Origin: UBA1672 sp964352665
GTDB lineage: Bacteria; Pseudomonadota; Alphaproteobacteria; Micavibrionales; Micavibrionaceae
Assembly: GCA_964352665.1 (NCBI GenBank)
Contig: CAYGSJ010000003.1
Span: 62,001-126,000 of the forward strand
DNA length: 64,000 nucleotides
Reading direction: 5' to 3'
The notes under the pieces were generated by a model. The model was not told the DNA's origin. It ran no database searches and worked only from the letters and a program-made list of their open reading frames with translations. A program made the position numbers and the translations under genes. Positions 57,211 through 64,000 of the stretch are shown piece by piece. The number at the start of each line of letters is the position of its first letter. Within the stretch, counting starts at the first letter, position 1.

Positions 57211-58428
57211 ATGCGCATTTTATTATTTTTATTACTGTTTGTTTTGGCCGGATGTGACGAAGCGGAAGAGCCCCCTCCACCGCCGCCGGCTCAAGCCGAG
57301 CAAAAAGTGGAGATTAAGCCAACTCTTGTATTGGAGCAGGTTTCTTTCGATGTTTTACCGGATTGGGGCAATGATAATTTCCAGACTTTCGGACCGGCCT
57401 TTCAACGCTCATGCGCACGTATGGCGCAAAAACCATCGGACCAGACGGTTGGTATTTTAACGGCGGCGGGCACATATGGAGACTGGCAGGAGATATGCAA
57501 AAAATTCAAGGCACTTAATCCGAAAGAACCAGAAGCCGCGCGGCGATTTTTTGAAGCAAATTTTACACCGCATAGCGTGATGGCGGACTATAACCCGAAC
57601 GGGTTGTTTACCGGATATTACGAGGCTTCTCTTAAGGGATCGCCCAATAAAAATGCCCCCTATACTTTTCCTTTGCATCATCGTCCGGGTGATTTGGTGA
57701 TGGTGCAGCTGGGTGATTTTAGAGAAGATCTTAAGGGTATTCGCATTGCCGGACGTGTTGAAGACGGGCAGTTAAAGCCATATGAAACGCGCGATCAAAT
57801 CGTTGCAGGAGACTGGCCGAATGATGACGAAGTGTTGGTTTGGGTGGATGATGCAGTCGATGCATTTTTTGTGCAAATTCAAGGATCGGGTCTTGTACAA
57901 ATGGAAGATGGATCGGTGATGCGCATCGGGTATGCCGGACAAAATGGCCATCCCTATTTCGCAATCGGGCGTGAATTGATCGAGCGCGGCGAACTGACAA
58001 AAGAAAATGTATCGATGCAAAGTATTCGGGAATGGCTGGCGACGCATCCGGAGCAGGCCGACGAGATTATGAATACCAATAAATCCTATGTTTTTTTCCG
58101 CGAAATTACCGGGGACGGGCCGCTGGGTGCGGAGGGAATTCCTCTGACAGCGGGACGGTCTTTGGCTGTTGATCGTACCATGATTCCTTATGGTGTGCCG
58201 CTATGGGTGGATATTGACAAGCCTGTCGAGAATGCCAAATCAATTCGCCGCATGATGATTGCGCAAGATACTGGCGGCGCTATTAACGGGCCTGTGCGCG
58301 GCGATGTGTTCTGGGGCTATGGCGATCTGGCCGAGGAAATGGCCGGACGCATGAAATCGGAAGGCCGGTATTGGGTGATGTTGCCGAAGGTCAGGCAGCA
58401 GCTTCCCGAGTCGGATCAGTCTGACTAA
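57211..58428 (+). CDS. mltA: Membrane-bound lytic murein transglycosylase A
   Basis: Outer-membrane lipoprotein that cuts peptidoglycan with formation of 1,6-anhydro muropeptides. 405 residues; signal MRILLFLLLFVLAGC with lipidated Cys15, then a Pro-rich linker. MltA domain: NGLFTGYYEASLKGS, DAFFVQIQGSGLVQMEDGSV, RIGYAGQNGHPYFAIGRELI. The 3D domain has DTGGAINGPVRGDVFWGYGD, which bears the catalytic Asp. The end overlaps the convergent glycosyltransferase gene by 38 bp. Confidence 0.96.
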   Translation: MRILLFLLLFVLAGCDEAEEPPPPPPAQAEQKVEIKPTLVLEQVSFDVLPDWGNDNFQTFGPAFQRSCARMAQKPSDQTVGILTAAGTYGDWQEICKKFKALNPKEPEAARRFFEANFTPHSVMADYNPNGLFTGYYEASLKGSPNKNAPYTFPLHHRPGDLVMVQLGDFREDLKGIRIAGRVEDGQLKPYETRDQIVAGDWPNDDEVLVWVDDAVDAFFVQIQGSGLVQMEDGSVMRIGYAGQNGHPYFAIGRELIERGELTKENVSMQSIREWLATHPEQADEIMNTNKSYVFFREITGDGPLGAEGIPLTAGRSLAVDRTMIPYGVPLWVDIDKPVENAKSIRRMMIAQDTGGAINGPVRGDVFWGYGDLAEEMAGRMKSEGRYWVMLPKVRQQLPESDQSD

Positions 58429-59341
58429 TCGCCTTTTCCCCATCAAATTCCGGATAGCGATAGTTCATTTGAACCGTGTTTCCATCGCGTGTTTTATAAT
58501 CGGTTGTCTGTGACCGATCGACACGCATCTCGTCAAAGCCGGAGAGATGGAGTATGCCGAGTTCTTCATGCGGCAGGTATGGTTCCACCCATTTTTTGTT
58601 TTGTGCATCCCAGAGGGGTTTAAATTCGCACAGCCAGTGCATATAGGCAGGAAGAATCTCTGCCGGATAGTTATGCAGATGGACCATGACCCCAAGAGTA
58701 AGTTGTTCGGCGGTGAAGACCTTCCCTTTTTTAAGTGCCTTTAAAATGAGTTCTTGCCATTTATCCCAATGCGGCGCGTCCTTGTTCATGCAAAACGCAC
58801 CGGCAAGGATAACGTGATAGGGGAAAATTTCCTTCGCGGTTTTTAAACCGAAGGCGCGGCGGGCGTTGGAGAAATAAAAACTGCGCGCTTTATAGGGTAG
58901 ACTGCCGAACCATTTGATACGCATGCCTTTGGGATAGGCACGATCCATTTGGCCGGAGAGGACGATTGTATCTTTTTCTGCGCCCTTGATAAAGGTTTCA
59001 ACAGCCGACCATTTTTGAATCCATGTATCGGCATCCATCCAGAAATATAAGTCATAGCCGGGAAAAAGTTTATTGATGAAGGGGCGGCAGACGCATGATT
59101 TTAAAAATTCACGTCCGCGCACACGATGCGGCGGAAGGTCGCACGGCCAATCCGGTTTGATGATCTGGTCGACCCTGTCTTTGACATAGGCATGTTGTTC
59201 CTCGGTTAGGCCGGTATCCATCACACAGATTTCGTAGTGATCGAGTGTATTGTCAGGGTGATTTCTAATACAGTGAATCCACTCCGCCAACATCGGAAAA
59301 TAGTTACTATCTGATCCTGTTACGAAGGCGATTTTTTTCAT
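58391..59341 (-). CDS. Glycosyltransferase-like protein (GT-A fold, DxD motif)
   Basis: 316 residues. N-terminus KKIAFVTGSDSNYFPMLAEW is a nucleotide-sugar-binding Rossmann-type start; the metal-binding DxD motif occurs in YDLYFWMDADTWIQKW. ILAGAFCMNKDAPHWDKWQE and EQLTLGVMVHLHNYPAEILP resemble the acceptor part of GT8-like enzymes. Cytoplasmic, no membrane span. Probably builds a surface glycan; donor and acceptor unknown. Its last 12 codons overlap the mltA 3' end. Confidence 0.78.
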   Translation of the reverse strand: MKKIAFVTGSDSNYFPMLAEWIHCIRNHPDNTLDHYEICVMDTGLTEEQHAYVKDRVDQIIKPDWPCDLPPHRVRGREFLKSCVCRPFINKLFPGYDLYFWMDADTWIQKWSAVETFIKGAEKDTIVLSGQMDRAYPKGMRIKWFGSLPYKARSFYFSNARRAFGLKTAKEIFPYHVILAGAFCMNKDAPHWDKWQELILKALKKGKVFTAEQLTLGVMVHLHNYPAEILPAYMHWLCEFKPLWDAQNKKWVEPYLPHEELGILHLSGFDEMRVDRSQTTDYKTRDGNTVQMNYRYPEFDGEKAISQTDPTREAAA

Positions 59342-59355
59342 TTTCTCAAAACCCG

Positions 59356-60642
59356 TTAAAATACTGATTCAAATGCGTTTTTTAGATCAGCAATCAGATC
59401 GTCGGGGTGTTCCAGCCCGATAGAAAGGCGCAGCAAACCATCGGTCACATGCACTTTATCGCGTAAGGCTTTATCAACGCCGGAATGGGTTGTCGAGGCC
59501 GGATGACAGATGAGCGATTCTGTTCCACCCAAAGACACGGCCGATTTAAATAATGACAGGGCATTTATCAAATCAAAGGCCTGTTGCTTGGTAATATCCA
59601 TAGAGAAAGAAAATGTTGATCCTGGTCCTGTGCATTGGCGTTTATAGACGGCCTGGTAGTTTTCGTCTTCTATGAAATCGGGATGGAAAATTTTTGCTTT
59701 GGCATAGGAATTATCCGCGATCCATTGTGCCACTTTCTTTCCGGTTTCCGCAGCGCGATCCATGCGTATGGCGAGTGTTTCCAGTGAACGGGAAATCATC
59801 CAGCATGTATGCGGATCAAGAGTTAGCCCCATAGCACCGCGCATAGATTTTACTTTTCCGATTAGTTTGCGTGAACCGCAGACAGCGCCGCCAACGAGAT
59901 CGCTATGACCGCCTATATATTTTGTAAGAGAATAGATGGCAAGATCCACACCCTGAGGCACGGCCTTCTGGAAGATAGGTCCAAGCATAGTGTTGTCGCA
60001 AACAAAGAGCGGCCTGTGGCCGGAGTCTTTTTCTACTTCGTCAAGGAGTGTATTGACCATCTTGAAATCGACAAGCGAGTTGGTCGGGTTGGCCGGAGTC
60101 TCGATAAAGATCATGGCCAGCCTGCCGTGCGACTTGGTTTCTTCTATGGTTTTTCTTAGTTTTTCTTCTGACAGACCGTCATCGAAGCTAACGGGTTTTA
60201 TCTCAAATTCGGATAGGGTGTTGCGGATCAGTGTTTCCGTACCACCATAAAGAGGCGTGCTGTGTAGAATAACGTCGCCCGGCCTTAAGAAGGCGAAGAG
60301 AGCCGCGCTGATCGCGCCCATGCCGCTGGAAAGGACGACAGCTTTTTCAGCGTCCTCAAGCAGTGCCAGCCGGTCTTCGATAATCTCAGCATTGGGATGA
60401 TTAAAGCGGGTATAGATAAGGCCATCTTCTCCATCCGGTGCTTTTTTACGGCCCGACATAATGTTAAAGAATTCTTCGCCGTCTTCCGCGCGCTCAAACG
60501 CAAAAGTTGAGGTTAGGAAAACCGGTGGTTTTACAGCGCCCTCAGAGAATACAGGATCATAGCCATAGGACATCATCAACGATTCCGGTTTTAATTCGTG
60601 CCCGCCGATTTTTGTTTTTCTATAGCTTTTTGTATTAGGCAT
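59356..60642 (-). CDS. Cys/Met-metabolism PLP-dependent enzyme (cystathionine gamma-synthase / methionine gamma-lyase family)
   Basis: 428 residues of fold type I. The PLP lysine is in IYSLTKYIGGHSDLVGGAVC near residue 240; YTRFNHPNAEIIEDRLALLE, LSSGMGAISAALFAFLRPGD, PLYGGTETLI and FIETPANPTNSLVD are the family signatures. The exact reaction cannot be told by eye. It is longer at the N-terminus than E. coli MetB, with KIGGHELKPESLMMSYGYDP. Monocistronic or with the glycosyltransferase gene 14 bp downstream. It is 58 kb from the SAM-riboswitch operon, so a link is not implied. Confidence 0.93.
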   Translation of the reverse strand: MPNTKSYRKTKIGGHELKPESLMMSYGYDPVFSEGAVKPPVFLTSTFAFERAEDGEEFFNIMSGRKKAPDGEDGLIYTRFNHPNAEIIEDRLALLEDAEKAVVLSSGMGAISAALFAFLRPGDVILHSTPLYGGTETLIRNTLSEFEIKPVSFDDGLSEEKLRKTIEETKSHGRLAMIFIETPANPTNSLVDFKMVNTLLDEVEKDSGHRPLFVCDNTMLGPIFQKAVPQGVDLAIYSLTKYIGGHSDLVGGAVCGSRKLIGKVKSMRGAMGLTLDPHTCWMISRSLETLAIRMDRAAETGKKVAQWIADNSYAKAKIFHPDFIEDENYQAVYKRQCTGPGSTFSFSMDITKQQAFDLINALSLFKSAVSLGGTESLICHPASTTHSGVDKALRDKVHVTDGLLRLSIGLEHPDDLIADLKNAFESVF

Positions 60643-60748
60643 TACGCCACGCCTTTTGTTTTGTATTCTTTGGTATATTAGAGTTTCTATAGCAAAACGG
60701 TTTGTTTCGCAATACGGTGCCGGATTTTAACGCCGAGAGCCGAGGACT

Positions 60749-61789
60749 TTAGTACGTCATAGGAAATTGACTGTAAACTTTGGCAATATCTTTCATCACC
60801 TCTGGTGAAAGTATGAGATCAATAGAGGCAATATTTGTTTTAAGTTGCTCCATCGAGGTGGCGCCGATAATGTTTGCGGTAACGAAAGGTTGTTGGTTCA
60901 CGAAGGCCAAAGCCATCTGACAGACATCCAGCCCATGCTTTTTAGCGACATCAATATAAGCTTTCACGACCTCGTTTGATTTTTGCGTATCACGGTGCAA
61001 GAAACGTTCATCAATATCCCAACGCGAGCCTTTCGGGCGTGCCCCATCGAGATATTTTCCGCTAACCATTCCTCCGCCAAGAGGTGACCATGCGAGAAGG
61101 CCGCAATCTTCGGCGACTGCAACTTCGTGCAAGTCGGTATCAAACATACGCATAAGGATGCTGTATTCATTTTGTATGGAAGCCATGCGCGGCAGATTTC
61201 TTTCTTCGGACAGGCGCAGCCATTTCATGGTGCCCCATGCGGATTCGTTGGAAAGGCCGATATTGCGGATTTTTCCGGCCTTAACCAATTCGTCCATTGT
61301 TTCCAACACTTCGACGAAATTATCTTCGACCTGTGCGGGGGTAAAGCGTGGCGCAAAGTCCCATTGTTGTCCGAAATGATATGATCCTCTGTTTGGCCAG
61401 TGAAGTTGATAGAGATCAATATAATCGGTTTGCAGTCTTATCAGACTGTCTTCCAGCGCGATCAAAATATTTTTTCGATCTATCTGGTAATCACCACCGC
61501 GTATCCATGGCAAGGCAGGGCCGGCAATTTTTGATGCCAGAATAATTTTGTCTCTATTTCCCGTTTTTTTGAACCATGTGCCGATAATCGCTTCTGTCTT
61601 GCCGTAAGTATCGGGTGTTGGAGGTACGGCGTACATTTCAGCCGTGTCAAAGAAATTGATGCCCTGCTCGAGTGCATAATCCATTTGCTCGTGGCCTTCG
61701 GCCTCTGTATTTTGGCGTCCCCATGTCATGGTGCCGAGGCATATCAGGCTGACGTCAATATTTGTACGTCCGAGTTTTTTATATTTCAT
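60749..61789 (-). CDS. NADP-dependent aldo/keto reductase (Tas-like)
   Basis: 346-residue TIM-barrel oxidoreductase. The catalytic tetrad is Asp48 and Tyr53 (FFDTAEMYAVPP), Lys87 (ILASKIAG) and His near 129 (YQLHWPNRG). LGTMTWGRQNTEAEGHEQMD at the start matches the Tas subgroup. The cofactor region IGATSMEQLKTNI is near the C-terminus. The substrate is unknown. It is 9 bp from the 61799 gene and on the same strand, so probably the last gene of that transcript. Confidence 0.94.
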   Translation of the reverse strand: MKYKKLGRTNIDVSLICLGTMTWGRQNTEAEGHEQMDYALEQGINFFDTAEMYAVPPTPDTYGKTEAIIGTWFKKTGNRDKIILASKIAGPALPWIRGGDYQIDRKNILIALEDSLIRLQTDYIDLYQLHWPNRGSYHFGQQWDFAPRFTPAQVEDNFVEVLETMDELVKAGKIRNIGLSNESAWGTMKWLRLSEERNLPRMASIQNEYSILMRMFDTDLHEVAVAEDCGLLAWSPLGGGMVSGKYLDGARPKGSRWDIDERFLHRDTQKSNEVVKAYIDVAKKHGLDVCQMALAFVNQQPFVTANIIGATSMEQLKTNIASIDLILSPEVMKDIAKVYSQFPMTY

Positions 61790-61798
61790 GTGTTCTAC

Positions 61799-62398
61799 TT
61801 AATTCTTTTTGGGATCGATAATGATCTTTCTGACAGAATCGAAGTCGAAATGCAAATCATTCAGACTGTCAGGCAGGGCCGCGGGCCAAGTCAGGATAAG
61901 AGGGTTTTCCTTGAAATAAGGTAGCGCATTATTAAGGGCCTTAACTGTTTGATTATCCAGATAGACTTTGTGCATTTTAAGAGAAGATAGTTTCACCTCT
62001 CCTGTTTCCGCATCATTGACGAGTTTGCACTCGAAAGATTCCATTCTGTATTCACCAAAAGCATCGGTGTGCGTATACCACAATTTTAATGCGCCATCGC
62101 GCATTGGCTTTATTTCACTGACATAGATTGTGTGCGGATAAGGGATTTGCAGTTCTAGAAAAGAGCGGCAAATTCCGTATTCTGCGGTGGCTTTAAAGGG
62201 GGCAAATAAATACCATACGAGAAGCCCAAAAAGCCCAAGACCGCTGAGAATACTTATTTGTTTGGTGCGTTTTTTGGAGGCTTGTTTTTTTTGTTCTTTG
62301 AGTTTTTCAGAGAGGGACGCCTGAGATTTGTCTTCTTCTTCGACAACCTCATCAACAACAGTCTGCTTCAGAATTTCGTCTTTTTCGCTCTCACTCAT
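61799..62398 (-). CDS. Bitopic membrane protein linked to the type IVB-like ATPase gene
   Basis: 199 residues. Acidic/basic cytoplasmic N-terminus with coiled-coil character (EEEDKSQASLSEKLKEQKKQ), one membrane span near 47-66 (ISILSGLGLFGLLVWYLFAP), then a periplasmic beta-rich domain (YGICRSFLELQIPYPHTIYV with two Cys overall). The start overlaps the ATPase stop by 4 bp, implying a joint function in the same secretion machine. Not matched to a specific Dot/Icm component. Confidence 0.7.
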   Translation of the reverse strand: MSESEKDEILKQTVVDEVVEEEDKSQASLSEKLKEQKKQASKKRTKQISILSGLGLFGLLVWYLFAPFKATAEYGICRSFLELQIPYPHTIYVSEIKPMRDGALKLWYTHTDAFGEYRMESFECKLVNDAETGEVKLSSLKMHKVYLDNQTVKALNNALPYFKENPLILTWPAALPDSLNDLHFDFDSVRKIIIDPKKN

Positions 62399-64000
62399 TT
62401 TGATCCCAATTTAAGTTTGATGCGTTTGCTATCTTCCGCTGCTTGTGTAGCCTTACTTTCCTCGACCATTTCTTCAATGATTTCGTCAATAACCGTACTG
62501 ATCATCGCGCTCTTTGAATCCCCGCTATCACTATTGGCAAGAACACGTCGTCTTATTTCATTTCTAGCACTCCCGCCGGGGAACTCGCTTGCAAGCATTT
62601 GACGGGCACGTGCCGCCCCCAAAACTGCATATAGACGGTTTCTGATCGAAACATCCTCGGAAGATGTGGAAAATGCCCAGAGTTCAATTGGGCCCAATGT
62701 ATTATAAATGTGCTGTTCATAACGACCGGATGTGGATCCGATAACAATAAGCGCGGGCGCGCCGATTGCTTTTGGTCCGGTTAGTTTATAGCGCATAATG
62801 TGTTTTGCTGTGTTTGAAAGGCCAAAGCGATCGACAACATTTTGAACAGCCTTGTCTGAAATAGCGGTACCAAGAACCCAAATTCCGGTGGCCAAATCAA
62901 CCATATCCTTGTCAAAGTCGTCGATAAGCTGTGATGTCAAAACGATTTGTACACCACGTTTACGTCCCTCACGAACGTCACGGATAATCTGCGCCCGGAC
63001 CGAAGCCGACTTGCTTGTGCGGTGGAATTCATCAAAATTCAAACGTTTGGGTGTTTCACTGACATCTTGCAAACGAGCAGCGTGGAACTCGCGATATTTT
63101 TCAGGAATGTTTTGCAGACTGTCTGCACTTACCCACCATGCGCGAACAAGAGCGTGACGCGCAAGCATATACATTATTGATGTTTGTCTGTCTGCCGCGT
63201 CATCACCCTGTGGTGCAACGTCCATAAGGTCAAGCGAGCAAAGGCGCGTATCAGCGATCTCGAATTGTGTAACAGACGAGATAATTGGATATTCACGAAT
63301 GGCCGATGTAATCATACGTTCAAAGGCGCCGACAACGTTTTCAGAACTTACACCCACGGAAGTTTCTTCAAGGAGCGATCTGATTTGCGGGCGTCTTGAG
63401 GCCGTAATCGCATCATTTAATGTTGGCACGGCGTGTCTTTGTGCGATATTCGCAAGATGCGGCATATCAAGTTCGTGCATTTTATCTACGATGTCCCACC
63501 AGAAAGGATCACTGGGCAGGTGGATGTTGTGTTTTTGTATGGCGGCATCAATTTCCATTTCCAGACGAGGCAGGTAGGGCCGTGCTTCTGCATTTGAGGC
63601 ACCATCATCGCGCCAGCGGAACATTTCATCGACCACAAGACCACAAAGTTGTTGCATACCGTCATAAGGTTTGTCGTAGCCCGGAGGTGTTGTCAAAAGC
63701 GTAAGTATTTCGACGAGAAAGCTTCGTTCATCGGGTAAAGGATATCGGCATCCGAGCTGTGTATCAAATGGGTTAATCGCATATTGGTGTGCCATTTGGA
63801 GGCGGAAATATGCGGCTTCGTGTTGCCTGTTTAAAGGCAAAGCCTCTCTGACAAGCGAGATCAAACCTGATGACGATGGACCAATATCAATAACGGACAC
63901 ATATGGAAGACGGCTCAAACCCGGCGTTAGACAAGTTCCGAAGTTTAATGTGTTCAACAGAACCGATTTACCACCTCCGGGTTGTGCGAAGATAAGATCG
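62395..64000 (-). CDS. IcmB/DotO-type secretion ATPase (C-terminal part, continues beyond the window)
   Basis: At least 535 residues of a VirB4-class ATPase. The frame stays open to the window edge: Walker A AQPGGGKSVLLN at 63987-63952, Walker B LNFDEFHRTS near 63020-63050 with the DEFHRT sequence I associate with IcmB/DotO, then VQIVLTSQLIDDFDKDMVDL. These power type IVB (Dot/Icm, IncI) secretion or conjugation systems at the inner membrane. The N-terminal half lies outside. Coupled to the 61799 membrane-protein gene. Confidence 0.82.
   Translation of the reverse strand, partial: DLIFAQPGGGKSVLLNTLNFGTCLTPGLSRLPYVSVIDIGPSSSGLISLVREALPLNRQHEAAYFRLQMAHQYAINPFDTQLGCRYPLPDERSFLVEILTLLTTPPGYDKPYDGMQQLCGLVVDEMFRWRDDGASNAEARPYLPRLEMEIDAAIQKHNIHLPSDPFWWDIVDKMHELDMPHLANIAQRHAVPTLNDAITASRRPQIRSLLEETSVGVSSENVVGAFERMITSAIREYPIISSVTQFEIADTRLCSLDLMDVAPQGDDAADRQTSIMYMLARHALVRAWWVSADSLQNIPEKYREFHAARLQDVSETPKRLNFDEFHRTSKSASVRAQIIRDVREGRKRGVQIVLTSQLIDDFDKDMVDLATGIWVLGTAISDKAVQNVVDRFGLSNTAKHIMRYKLTGPKAIGAPALIVIGSTSGRYEQHIYNTLGPIELWAFSTSSEDVSIRNRLYAVLGAARARQMLASEFPGGSARNEIRRRVLANSDSGDSKSAMISTVIDEIIEEMVEESKATQAAEDSKRIKLKLGSK

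Noticed and set aside
1..64000. tRNA or rRNA genes, CRISPR arrays, insertion sequences, integrases or prophage genes
   Set aside because: Both strands were read for transposase or integrase proteins, clustered spaced repeats and cloverleaf-like segments with CCA-type ends; none were convincing.

Overview
The window is a gene-dense stretch of about 64 kb from an alphaproteobacterium. It contains the neighbourhood that usually surrounds the chromosomal replication origin in this class: leuS-lptE, parB-rsmG-mnmG-mnmE, rho-hemJ-hemH-hemE, dnaQ-coaE-aroE-maf-ppsR, secB, fxsA, tim44 and mltA, plus hslUV and hisBHAFE. The mix of conserved genes, the many lineage-specific small proteins and an IcmB/DotO-type ATPase suggest a Rhodospirillales- or Micavibrio-like organism. 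That placement is inference and was not tested with a tree. I saw no tRNA, rRNA, CRISPR array, insertion sequence or prophage.

Layout. 0-2.5 kb: a leftward operon with a divergent SAM hydroxide adenosyltransferase-like gene, an oxygenase-like gene and a gene cut by the window edge, behind a TTGACA promoter and a SAM-II/SAM-V type riboswitch. 2.5-6.2 kb: lptE, leuS and a DUF3576 lipoprotein gene. 6.5-7.6 kb: a strongly expressed porin with repeats in its promoter. 7.7-17 kb: PLP homeostasis protein, regulators, Smr and M23 proteins, and hslU and hslV separated by terC. 17.3-28.6 kb: hisB, hisD, hisH, hisA, hisF and hisE interrupted by clusters of small opposite-strand genes (five Sel1-like, three repeat-containing, several unique). 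29-36 kb: parB, a carbonic anhydrase where parA normally lies, rsmG, mnmG and mnmE, with a perfect parS palindrome inside each of mnmG and mnmE. 35.8-43.3 kb: a double DnaJ-type zinc-finger membrane protein, then rho, hemJ, hemH and hemE.

43.35-43.76 kb: a 419-bp non-coding interval next to hemE holding seven GANTC sites, an AT-rich tract and degenerate DnaA boxes. It is the best origin candidate. Sampled base composition shifts from C-rich to G-rich on the plus strand in this part of the window, which agrees. 43.8-47 kb: a conserved unknown and two paralogous proteins with a degenerate metallopeptidase motif. 47.3-50.2 kb: queC-queD-queE-membrane gene-queF under a preQ1-I riboswitch. 51-58.4 kb: dnaQ, coaE, aroE, maf, ppsR and secB, fxsA, then tim44 and mltA on the other strand. 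58.4-64 kb: a glycosyltransferase, a Cys/Met-metabolism PLP enzyme, an aldo/keto reductase and the start of a type IVB secretion locus.

How the parts fit. ParB, the two parS sites and the hemE-proximal interval form a segregation and origin region. The que operon makes preQ1 for tRNA queuosine and is shut off by its product. The haem genes cover uroporphyrinogen decarboxylation, protoporphyrinogen oxidation and iron insertion. The most original element is the SAM-riboswitch operon at the left edge. The small repeat proteins and the IcmB-type ATPase together raise the possibility of secreted effectors.
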